Of a DNA stretch of 64,000 nt, positions 24,601 through 35,194 are shown in pieces (the first letter of the stretch is position 1; each line of letters starts with the position of its first letter). Source of the DNA: Maratus speciosus (lineage: Eukaryota; Arthropoda; Arachnida; Araneae; Salticidae); NCBI GenBank assembly GCA_963932465.1, contig OZ010800.1:98041307-98105306 (forward strand), read 5' to 3'. The position numbers and the translations under genes are program-made. The notes under the pieces are model-generated. The model did no database searches. It had not been told where the DNA came from and saw nothing but the letters and a program-made list of their open reading frames with translations.

Positions 24601-25250
24601 TGCCGCTTGTAAAGGCTTCTTAGTATGTTTGTGAAGAGAGGTGAGAAATTTAATAAAATGTAATTTGTTTGCCTGGATAAGTTGTCAGTCCTTTAACGCG
24701 GTTTTCAAAGCCACATTGAGGTGACCATAAATCCTCACAACTAACGGCTGAAGACGATGTGAACAATGCATTGGGAAGTTATTAGTTATTTCAAGTTTTC
24801 ACGTAAAACAACATTACTTCCAAATTTTCATGGCATTCGTGACTGTCAATAAGAAGTAAAACAGGACTATTTTCACAACAATAGAAGTATTTCTATAAAT
24901 GTTTCATAAATTCCAAAAAGTTATCTGCAAACATCCATTATGTTGGGTATGCAAGTCCCAAATTTTCAGAATGCGCAACTTTAAAAAAATCTTTGTATTT
25001 TTTTCAAGTGAAAAAACACAGGTGGCACTGTGTAAAAGGTGTCAAAGAAATACATTTTTTATGTTTTCATTGAATTATGATGGATATGTAAAACAAACAA
25101 ATGAATTAAAAACAAACTTTCAACTAAAAAAAACAGATAATGCTTTTGAAGTATTCTTGTTTTTATTCAGAGTACAAGCACTAGCATTAAATTCTTCAAA
25201 GTGGGAAAATTTTACATGCTAATTATTATAAATAATAAAATATTTTGAAA
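21610..25250 (-). pseudogene. Decayed pogo-like (DDE_1) transposase, split by an inserted element
   Basis: Minus-strand fragments appear in family order. A segment near 25000-25080 (ISLTPFTQCHLCFF) is followed by GLAYPT-WM near 24935-24955. Next comes LLLIDSHECHENLEV near 24835-24865, where the Asp corresponds to the second catalytic acidic residue (usual motif LDNHxSH). YPGKQITFY lies near 24655-24680, and SDDDFLGTRVASIN near 24500-24545. After the insertion at 23013-24147 the C-terminal part resumes with a basic stretch and FTDTPVKD near 22515-22535, then DFVLVEFATKNTK to VPQP (about 21623-21815). Many stops and frameshifts remove function. The N-terminal HTH was not found. The order of the pieces supports one ancestral copy. 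Confidence 0.6.
23013..24147. mobile_element. TA-flanked TIR element D (1.13 kb)
   Basis: The left end TGGGGCATTCTCACAATATT and the right end ATATATGAGAATGCCCCA are inverted repeats that extend inward through GACTTT(C)AGG and CC(T)GAATAA with mismatches. The flanks are TA at 23011-23012 and 24148-24149. No transposase is recognised inside. A GGGA(C/T)(A/G)ATAAGGG-like repeat cluster lies at 23350-23410. It lies between two parts of the pogo-like transposase, so it inserted into that gene. Confidence 0.75.
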
Positions 25251-25318
25251 ATTAAAATTTTGAAAACAACAAAATTATTGCATATGCTCTTTCCATGTTT
25301 TTCAAGAGTTTTATGAAT

Positions 25319-25320
25319 GT

Positions 25321-25350
<30 letters not shown>
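25319..25350. repeat. AC then AT microsatellite
   Basis: An AC dinucleotide run passes directly into an AT run. Confidence 0.9.
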
Positions 25351-25351
<1 letters not shown>

Positions 25352-26836
25352 AATCCGAAAAATTTTGAAAACTTTAAATCTGCTCTATAGAAAATATTTT
25401 AAAGTTAATTTTTTCTTCAGAAAAGCTGAAAAACAACATTCTTATACTTTTATATTATGCTTGGCTGACTTGTTGAAATTCTGATAACCTGAAAGCCTTA
25501 TATATTCTGCGATATCATGGAAAAAATCTAAAAAGCATGTTCAGGAATATTTGCGTCGAATGTTTTAAGAGTACTTACAGTAATGCTATAAATATATTTC
25601 ATGAGGTAATTTAAAAGAAAGAAAAAGCTGTGGGATTTTACTAAGTTGACATTTCAGATAAATTAATCGGAATAATAATAATAAAAAATAATATTAAAAT
25701 AAAATTGAACATTATGACTGAAGAATTTTAAAACACACATTATCTATTATATATATAAAATCAAAACGGAAATTTCGTTCCGAACGCCTAGATTTCCAGT
25801 TCTACAGCATGTATTTTTACGGAACTTATACCGTTAGATAGGTATCGTTTAAGGGAAGGTTTTAAGCTATAACACACCATTCTACCTAGATCAGTTGTAG
25901 AATTATCACGGAAAGTTCTGTTATTTTGGACGATAAGGTTTACCATTTTATTTCTTGGCGAAATTTATCGTTGATAAAAAAAAAAAAAAAATTGAAAGAG
26001 TTATTACACCTCGAAACATAAAAGAAAAAAACTATTACTAATTTTAATTAAAGAAAAAGAAGGAAGAAAAAAAGAAGGAAAAAATCCGTCTTAATGAGTG
26101 ATAATATTAAAAAAACGAAAATATTTAATTTAAACATGAAAGGGAATGTTCGTAATGCTTAAAAAATTACTCAGTTAAAATATTGCAATTGAAATAAGAT
26201 TTGTCTCTTTACCTTTGTCGTCAGGTTAAGAAAAATGAATCTGAAAAATTGATAGGATGATATCAAGGAAGTTTCGATAAGTGCATTCTCAGAAATATGA
26301 AAAAAAAAATCTTCTCATGAGGAATATATAGAAGATTCTTCTTGTGACATATAATATGTTTATAAAAAAAATCCGCAGAACATCGATTTAGTGTTTGTAA
26401 AAAAAATAATGAAAATTTAATTATTTTGGCGATTTAATGCTGGTTGCCGGCACAATAAAATTTTGAATGATACTTTTTTTATCATAAATAATTTTTAAGT
26501 AAAACCTTTTTCTACTCTTCCTACGAGGATATTTAGATTAAGTTTAACATAAATAAATACATTTTTATTACTACAGTTTTGTCATATACCTTTATATGTG
26601 TATATATTAAAAAAATATTATCCTAATTATACGGTTTAAAACATAATTTCAGTTTATTAAATTTTTTCCAAATTCAAAATTAATGTCCAATTCCGAACAT
26701 TGGCAATTTGACTTCGATATTGTTAGTATCAGAAACAAAAAATGAAGGTTATTGTTGCCATGGAAACAAGTATTTAATATAAAATGTTTAATGGTAGCAT
26801 TTTTAATTAGCCAGCTACTTTTAAAACAAACTTAAA

Positions 26837-27162
26837 CCGTACTACTTGATTATCCCGTCGACAAAATAACTATCGCCGAACTATAAGATTAAATGCCAAT
26901 AATAGCTGATCGTAAATTTTACATTCACTTGATATTAAACACGGTACACGTGTTTGTTGCGTCATCAAGTGATTTTCAATTTCACTTCTATTTGTAATTT
27001 GATTAATGTTTAAAAATATATTTATTCTTTCGTTGTTTAAGATAAAAATTTTGTCAATTTGTATAATTTGGCGAGTAGTTTGGCAATTTATATAATTTGG
27101 CGAATATTTTGGCAATTTATATAATTTGGCGAAATTGGTTGAATGAATAATCAAATAGTACC
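26837..27162. mobile_element. MITE family C, copy 1
   Basis: The left end CCGTACTACTTGATTATCCC is inverted at the right end (AATAATCAAATAGTACCC). The interior has repeated AATTTGGCGA and AATTTATATAATTTGGCG units plus GTCATCAAGTGATTTT. The copies at 50297-50576 (complete), 53569-53761 (partial, opposite orientation) and 58569-58672 (5' part) share these parts. There is no coding potential. The target duplication could not be settled. Confidence 0.75.
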
Positions 27163-28529
27163 CTTTTCCAGCAGGTGAAGACATGTAAAATTAAATAACT
27201 ACTGGAATACGCTATTTTTTATATTATATACGCTTAAAGATTAAAAATAATACGCTAATCCTTCGTTTAAGTTTAAATTCATTGCATTTTAGGCATTTAA
27301 ACACTTATTTAACAAGCAATTTTCAAAAGAATTTAAATATCTTGCATTTGGGATGGAAATGTGTTGGCTAGCCGATTAGCGTGGAACGTTCGTCTTTTTT
27401 GCGCCAAATACTCGAATATATATAGAATCTTTTTCAGATTTTTACTGAGATTCCGCCGCCAAATTTGACTGATGTTTTACTACATACATGAGTAGTTTTA
27501 AAAGCATTTTTCTTTTCAAAATAATTAAAGTATGCTCTTTAAGGAGACCTTCCTTGTGGTAACAATTTAGTTTTTGATTTGTTCTTTTTTATTTCTAACT
27601 CTTCCATCACGTGACTCACAGACGAAACTAGCAGATGTAATTTTAAAAATGATGGTACTTATGATTTACATGTTATATGTTTATTTGTGATTTTTGAGTT
27701 CACTTTTGTCGCCAAACAATTTGATTTTAAGCCAAAAAGACGTAAGTGTGAATTCGGTTCAAGCGATGTTTACAATAAATTTGATTTTGCAAGTGTACGA
27801 AAGCATTTTTTGAGTATTTTTTAAAATTCAAATGTACAATATATAAATAGCAATTAATATTTTAAAAATGGAGCCAGATATATTAATTTTAGTATAAATG
27901 TCTCCCACACACGCGCATACATATTGTAAAATAATTTAATTTTAGACTTTAAAAAAGTTTCTCATCATACTTTACTGCGAAAGCATGTCGGTTTGTTTTC
28001 CCCAAATTTGTGACTTTTATAACCTCGAAGCCAGATTAGCTAATATTGTCCATTCTTTTTTAAATAAAAAACATATCTCCAATTTCCCTTATACAAACGT
28101 TCAATGTTTGCAATGTTAGGTAGTAAAGATTATTCTTCAGAAAATGTAAGCAATTACGCGTTTTTTCTATCACGAAAAAAGACATTTTGCAATAAAAATT
28201 TCTATCTGAAATTACTTTTCGATATTCCATTCCATTTATCACTTCTCTTTTTTTTTCATACCTTCCCTTCTTTTAGAAATGTTATAAAATGATATTGGAT
28301 GAATCTTCCATAATCCAAAACAACATCCAAACCTTACAATTGGAGAATTTACTATATAGTGTTGGAAGATTCGTTTATATTTGAAAGGAACCATGGACGG
28401 TAAATCCGATTTCAGAAGATTGCGCGAAATTTGTACTTTTAGTAATTGGCGATTAGTAAATTTATGTTTTTTTTATTATGGAACAAATAGACAAAAGAAG
28501 ATTTACTAATAGATATTTTTCATGAGCAG

Positions 28530-28890
28530 TTATTTTACTATCACTAAGCATTAATTTGAATGTACAAAAAAAATTTTCGAATGCCAAAGGTAGCCAATGG
28601 AACAATATTTGTTCATTTAGCCTAGGTTATTTAAAAAAAGTGCCTCAAATTCAATTAAAATTTCAATCATTATAAAATTTTGTCTGATGCACAGCCCGAG
28701 CAGCTGATCGTAGTGACAAATTTTATGTTTATTTTACTATCACTAAAAAAGCATTACTTTGAATGTATTAAAAAAAAAAATCAAATGCCAAAGGTGGCCA
28801 GTGGAACAATATTTGTTCATTTACCCTAGGTTTTTAAGAAAAGTACCTCAGATTCAAATAAAATTTCAATTATAAAGAAATTTTGGCTGA
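28530..28890. repeat. Two-copy tandem duplication, ~195-bp unit
   Basis: Both copies contain TTATTTTACTATCACTAA, AATGCCAAAGGT(A/G)GCCA, GGAACAATATTTGTTCATTT and CCTAGGTT in order (first about 28530-28690, second about 28725-28890). Confidence 0.85.
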
Positions 28891-29992
28891 TCATAATCAC
28901 AAATTAACGTTTTTAGTTTTATTTAGGCAACAAACTGATGAATAATGACGTCTTGAAAATAAAAGCATGTTTATTTCTCCGTCTTATTACGCTCATTAGA
29001 GAAATGTGAAAAAAATCTTCGGTTTGCCAAAAAAGAGCACAACTAAAAATTTTGCATAACTAACTTTAGAGTTTTGATAGTGAAAAATCTAAAATTCAAT
29101 CAACAGCAGTTTGACATTATTTAATGGAATGTAGTTTGGAACGTAATTAACTCTGTTTTGTAGCTAACTCTGGTACATTTTTAGCCATAGCGTTACGATC
29201 ATTTCTAACGTTGCACATCAAACTTGGTTGTGAATCCGATTACGGATGATTGGTAAGATTTTTTGAATGAAAACTAGAGGTTTAGTTTTCTATTTGAGTT
29301 AGTTATCGAGGTTATTTTCCTAGGTTAATAGTTGCATGATTAAAACTGGTATGTAAAAAAAAGAAAAAAAAATGGCAGTTAAAATGACATTATTTTAATT
29401 TTATTCACACAACTCCGCTTTAAATATACACATTTACATGATTCACATATTTTAAAATATAAAAGTTAAATACTGTTTTGATTGTAATTACTCTACTGGA
29501 AATCGAAGATAAGAAACTGTAGAGAAAACCTGGCAAAAGAAGACGTATATTACCAAATATAATGTAACGTAGAGAGAGATTGTATTTATGTTATCAGATC
29601 CGCACAAAGTACCAAGCTGAGAAGCCCGGAGTAAAAGAACTAACAAACGAAAGTGAATAACCCGGACATTCTTTAAGTTAAATGGTCAATCTCTGCAGTC
29701 ATTGTAATTCTCTCTTTTTTAGTAGTGTGGTGGTATTATCGCAATGGCGGCATTTCCATCCCAAACTCTACATGGTGTTCTAAAGAGTTGCTTCTGAATT
29801 GCCCGAATTTCGCCTAACACATCAAATAATATAATAGCGCAATGGCGTCCGATGCGTATTCAGAAAATGCAGAAGGACTTTCCAGTTTAAGGTCCATATT
29901 AATTTAAAATACAGGGTCGAATTCTCCATTTCGTTTGATTGAAGGTTTATTTGAAAAATGGACCAGCGCAGCGGGCTCAGCCTGCTAGTAGA

Positions 29993-30645
29993 ATATAAAA
30001 AAAATATTTTATTTTAATAAATTTAAAGATATTTGAGTCTGTTTAGACTTAAGAGTGAAATTTTTATTAACATAAATTCAGGTATGCGTTTCTTTGGATG
30101 AATTGGACGATATATGCATTTCAGTTTATTTTTAGTTCATATCGTCTTTCTTATACAGTTTTGCCCAAATATAATAATAAAACAATCATTTCGAATTTAA
30201 AATTTGCACAAGATGTATGCTTTTAATATGATGTGTGCAAATTTTTATTTCAGCCGTTTTATAAACTGGAAATTTAATAAAATAAATAATAAATATTTTA
30301 ACTTTATTTTATTTTTATAGACCCGAAGGGAAATGTAACTAATATGATGTTTATTATTAGTGTGAGATGCATTTGTATAATTGTTTAAATTCAGAAATGA
30401 ATTTAATTTACATAAAACAGATTTTAGCAGTTTTGCTTGTATTTATCTTTTTAAAGCATTTTTTATGATAAATTAAAAAAAAAATACCAATAAAACTCGT
30501 ATTTAGTATTGCAGCATTGTAAATTTTACAAAAATCATAAGTTATATAATTTATTTTTTCCATAGAGTTTTAGAATCTTAAAAACACAAATTACCCATTT
30601 GAAAAATAATAAAAGAATAGGGGAGTGTTGGTATTAGTTATTATC
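29993..30645. other. AT-rich intergenic sequence
   Basis: Nothing was recognised. Confidence 0.5.
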
Positions 30646-30647
30646 TT

Positions 30648-31723
30648 ATCAAAATCAACTCGTTGTAAATGATGCCGCCAAGCCACAAACTTAAAACGTC
30701 AGTCATAAAAAGAAGTGATATCACATAAAAAGAAGCGATATAGAAGTGCATAGTCCGAGTGCCGTGTAAAAATCTATCACTACTCATAATGTTTCCAAAG
30801 GAGTAGGAGTGAGGTGCAGTATGTGAAAACTGCTTGGTGACCTGCAGGTTTTATGTTTGTTCTTCCTGCACTTACGTATATATGACTTTTTGTTTAACAA
30901 ATTTCTTCTTGTATTGCTTCTCCCATTAAACTATGAAAATTCGATGCTTATGGTGTTTACATGCCCATTCTTATTTAACATCATGGGATCGATTTGTTGA
31001 TTACCATTATTTGAACGAGAAAGACCACATTTATGAGGTGGATTTTCTAAGTAAACATATAATAAACATTTTGACTTTGTAAAATAATAATAAAAAATAA
31101 TGATCATATGAATATTACTAACAATGTACCTAATAATAGACATTCATTAAACTAAGATATATTGCAGCAAAGCCTGCGGAACTTTATGTTGGAAACACAA
31201 ACTTTACGTTTAAGAAATAAATCTGTCATAAACATGACCCATTTTACAAGTTTTCCCTTCAATTTTAACACAGTGTATTATTAAACGAATTTATGTAATT
31301 AAAAATTATGTTTAAATTAATGAAAAGTATAATTGTAATAATAGATGATTACCACAATTACATACCATTTCCTTCTTGTCATACAAATATTTCTGATTTA
31401 TTACACATCTTCCTCCTACAAATATTTATGAGAGTGATATAATGAGAATTTAAAAATAATTTTTTCGACATTCACAATTTTACGAAATTGGTATGGTTAC
31501 TGCATAAATTAAATATACGCCTGCAGGTCGCCAAGCAGTTTTCACATACTGTACCTCACTCAGAGTCCTTTGGAAACTTTATGAGCAGTGATAGATTTTT
31601 ACACGGCACTCGGAGTATGGACTTCTATATCGCTTCTTTTTATGTGATATCATTTCTTTTTATGACTGGCGTTTTAATTTTGGGGCTTGGCGGCATCATT
31701 TACAACGAGTTGTTTTTGATTTG
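30648..31723. mobile_element. Foldback element with ~200-bp inverted arms
   Basis: The left arm (30648-30849) and right arm (31519-31723) are inverted copies. Matching blocks include CAACTCGTTGTAAATGATGCC, GTGCCGTGTAAAAATCTATC, GTGAAAACTGCTTGG and CCTGCAGGT. The ~670-bp loop holds a 70-codon minus-strand frame (30931-31143) with no motif I recognise. The long arms could belong to a Mutator-like or other foldback class. Target duplications are unclear. Confidence 0.75.
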
Positions 31724-31724
31724 A

Positions 31725-32340
31725 TATCACTTCTTTCTGTAAGGTATTTCATTTGCATTATACATATTCCATTTTAATTCAGAAAAGAAAAGATAAACGG
31801 AAGATGATAGAAGTAAAAAAATAATTTAATAGTGAGGCTATAAACTTTTCACAAGTGTAATATATCTAGTAAGAGATAATGTTGGACTTTTTAAAAACAA
31901 TTCAAATACATTTTACAATCCTTACAAATCTCAGAAGAAATCATTTATTTTTAAAAAAATGATAAAACGTGTCGAACTAACCAGCAATATTTTTTGCTCT
32001 TGTTCTATAAGCTGTAGGCTGATTCATTATTTAACTCAGTAAGGAATTTATTTTAATTACTTTTGAAAAACTGCCATTACATTTTCAAAATTCGCATCAT
32101 TTTACACAAAATATGTAAAGACTTAAAAACAGACTGAATAATGAGCATTTGTTTTATCACCGGGAGTAATTTTGAAATAAAATTAGTTTTTTTTTATAAT
32201 TTTAAATCCAATGTCCCTCCGATAAGCACGGCAGAAACACAGATTATCTGATTAAAACTCTTTTTTTAGAAAATGTTTTCATAAGTTCCAACTCTTGTTG
32301 GATTTTCTTAATTTTCAATGCATGTACTTTCTAAATTTAT
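31725..32340. other. AT-rich intergenic sequence
   Basis: No gene or repeat was recognised. Confidence 0.5.
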
Positions 32341-32343
32341 ATA

Positions 32344-34034
32344 GTAAAGTGAGGACAGATGCCGCAGTTTTTTTTTCTTCTTGTAAAATGTACAATAAAG
32401 CAAAAAACAGCAAACTAAATACCAGAAATCATTGATCAAACCCTTTAGAATCTAATTTCTATGTTAAACAAGTTAAAGCCCTCTTCATAAAGCAGGCATA
32501 ATTATTTTCCCAAACGTCCATTTTTAACATAATTTTTTAAGTGCTGGGTTAGATGACGCATGGGGTGTGGTACAGATGCCGCATGGAGAAAAAAGCTATG
32601 CTGTTTTTTTTTTCAAATAAATCACATTTTTATTTCCTAAAACTTCTTAAAATGAAAATAAATAACAGTAAACTTACATAAATTATATATATCACTAAAT
32701 TGTGAAAAGTTTAACGAAATTGCAAAAGTGTAAGCTCGAAAAATAAAATTTAAGAAAAAAAAATGAAAATGAAACGAAAAACATTTGAATTTACGTGAAT
32801 GGATAGCATAATTACTGGAAACAACAGACAGCATAATTACAAAAAAGATATAAATCACTGGTTTACATCCAGGCGAACATTGCAGTTTGCTCTTAATGTA
32901 AGCATTAGTTATATTCTATTTAGGCCCTAGTCTATTTTTTCTTGGCCTTTCCTCTCATTCTTTAATTTTGTATTTCCATTCGCCCACAATCACATCGCAC
33001 TTCCCGTTGCAAAAGTAAAGTGATCCCTTGTCATGCAGCTATCGATTGAATTTGATGCACTGAACCCTGCTCGCTTTAGACTTTGATTCTTGATAAGACT
33101 CCAGACACAATCAGTACATTCTGAGTCACCAAATTCCAGTCCAATACATACTGCCATCAAAATCTATAAAAGAACAATTTCGCCATTATCGGAAGATGAC
33201 TCATAATTTAGTTTTTTCCTCAAGTAAGGTGTGTTCAAGTTGATATTTCCTTTCCGTTTTTTAAACATTTTACTTCCACTAAGCTGTCGTTCTTTGACGC
33301 TTTCTAGTTTCTTTTGCTTTTTATTTCATTCTTCTTTTTTATTGTTTATAAACGCCCTGCTTGTAATATTTGCATCCTTTTGATTTCTCTTACTTGGCTG
33401 TATGGGTCTTTTGACCATTGGGATAAGAGATATTTTGTTTAACAGTTTAAATGGTGAGACTTGTAAAGGGCCTATGTTTTCCTTATTCGCACATGGACAA
33501 CCAGCATTGTTGCTGAGAATATTTTGATAAGTAGCAGAATGCGCTAATATACCTTGATTTAAATGTTAGTCATACTTAAATCGCAGTGATGAATTTATTG
33601 AACCGAAAAACAAAAATATATTTTGCGGCATCTGTCCCTCAACCTCTGTGCGGCATCTGTCCCATAGTGGAGGGTAAGATGCCGCGCCGCCATTTTGTGT
33701 CATGCGACGCGTGAGAAAGGTAAGTACATGTCTGTATTCTACGATGATCTATTCTACAGTTGCCATTTGTTTTGGGATGGAATCTCTGCTTATTTGGCTT
33801 AAAATATGCAATAACACTTTATTAGAATAATTTTAGCAACTTTCCACGCAGGTTTGAAGCATTTAAGCAGGCAGAAATATTTGAATACTAATAGTTAAGC
33901 AGTGGAAACGCATACAACACAACAGACTGCACTTAGGCACACAACGAAATTCTTAATTTGGCCTAGGGAGCGCTAGTGTCGCCAATACAATATCTGCGGC
34001 ATCTGTCCGACCGCGGCGTCTGTCCTCACTTTAC
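32344..34034 (-). mobile_element. pogo-like DNA transposon B (1.69 kb), inverted relative to A
   Basis: The ends are GTAAAGTGAGGACAGATGCC (left) and its inverted match GTCTGTCCTCACTTTAC (right), flanked by TA at 32342-32343 and 34035-34036. Iterons of the form GGCATCTGTCC or its complement recur just inside both ends (32358, 32573, 33632, 33650, 33680 and 33997). On the minus strand, 33400-32990 corresponds to the transposase tail of element A, including a homologue of YESSS and the Cys-rich region. It carries more stops and frame changes, so this copy is also non-autonomous. Confidence 0.8.
32985..33470 (-). pseudogene. Second, more decayed pogo-like transposase tail
   Basis: Minus-strand reading gives LNYESSSDNGEIVLL near 33165-33215, then a stop, and further on fragments matching the zinc-finger tail seen at 16751-17035. 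Frame is lost between the Cys pairs. It adds no function and serves mainly as an age marker relative to copy A. Confidence 0.55.
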
Positions 34035-34039
34035 TATAA

Positions 34040-34530
34040 TTGTTTTTTACGTGACTAGCAGGACGTACCAAGTCATATTTTCTCATATCGATATTTCTTT
34101 GTTATGAAATGATTTTCCCTAATTTCAATCATATTTGTAAATCTTTAAGTAGCTCTATTATCTGATTAAAAATTAACTAAAAGCTATTTATGGCATATTG
34201 GAAACATTCTTTAATTACCAAGTTCAAAATAACAGAATCGATTAGTTTAATAAATCCCCTTTTTAATTTTCTCAAATGAAAAGAAATGGAAAATTTGCAA
34301 TAAAACTGCCAAAAATTCAGTGATCCTTAAGTTCTGTCGAATTGTTTTCATGACTATAAGTACTCTGTGATTCACTAAAGTACTTACATTATCTTTCTGA
34401 GCCTGTTCTGTGGTTTCTCCGAAGTCAGTGTTTACATGGAATCTTTCCATAATCGAGGTCCACTGGCACGTTTCTATAATCCAGTTTCTCCTCAAATATC
34501 AGCAGGACATTCGGTGATGATTATTATGCG
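34040..34530. other. AT-rich intergenic sequence
   Basis: An 82-codon minus-strand frame (34247-34495) has no recognised motif. Nothing else was seen. Confidence 0.45.
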
Positions 34531-34535
34531 TAGTA

Positions 34536-34790
34536 CACTGTAAAAAAAAAATCCGACTAGCTTTCCTGTAGGAATCGGAAAAATAGTTGCCCTTATCGTA
34601 CCGGAAAAATTTCCTACACAGGTCGGAATAAAATCCCTAAAATCGGAATAAAATCCAAAAAATACCGTTTTAATGAATATTTCCTTTTTTTGCGGATTTT
34701 TTCTGAGCTGGGTCGGCAAATGTTCCCGTATGATAAGGGCAACTATTTTTCCGATTCCTACAGGAAAACTCCTCGGATTTTTTTACAGTG
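34536..34790. mobile_element. Palindromic MITE, 255 bp, TA target duplication
   Basis: The ends CACTGTAAAAAAAAAATCCG and CGGATTTTTTTACAGTG are inverted repeats, flanked by TA (34534-34535 and 34791-34792). The inverted match extends inward through TTTCCTGTAGGAATCGG and AATAGTTGCCCTTATC, so most of the element can fold on itself. It has Tc1/mariner-like ends. There is no coding content. Confidence 0.85.
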
Positions 34791-34794
34791 TACC

Positions 34795-35190
34795 TTCGTC
34801 AAAAATCATTTAGATTTCACGCAAAATAAAAGTTCATTTAATTGTTACCTAAATTTTGTGTGCAAAAATACCCATAGTATTGGAAATTTAAAAGGGTGTG
34901 GGCTGAAATCTAGAAGCACTTTAATAAAGTGGGCTAAAAATTCAAAATTTTTAATATATATTTTTTTTTATTTTACGTTTTTGGCGAATATTTGCCTTTT
35001 TTTATGTTCACCCGTAATCGCGAGAGTTCTAACCAGCTTTATATGCTTAATGCTATGTGAGATATACATGTCGTAGATTAATTGAGAATCATCTATCATT
35101 TTCCAATTAGCCTAATATTTTACAGCCTGTTGCACAGAGCCTAGACAGCGGTTAGGCTTATTGACAAGTAACCACTTATTTCCCAATCAG
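34795..35190. other. Unclassified AT-rich sequence
   Basis: Apart from the 3' half of an open frame that starts inside the neighbouring MITE, nothing was recognised. Confidence 0.45.
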
Positions 35191-35194
35191 GGTG

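Larger units (their letters stand above)
25741..29992 (+). mobile_element. Possible non-autonomous Helitron (4.25 kb)
   Basis: The right end is the stronger half. GCGGGCTCAGCCTGC forms a short hairpin immediately followed by TAGTA, so the terminus reads CTAG before a T, as in Helitrons. The proposed left end, TCTATTATATATATAAAATC, has the TC start and a run resembling Helitron 5' ends in arthropods, but it is only a candidate. A MITE (26837-27162) and a tandem duplication (28530-28890) lie inside. There is no helicase reading frame. Confidence 0.35.

Noticed and set aside
24899..25222. 107-codon plus-strand frame with Cys residues
   Set aside because: The opposite strand carries the pogo-like DDE transposase similarity, so this is a shadow.
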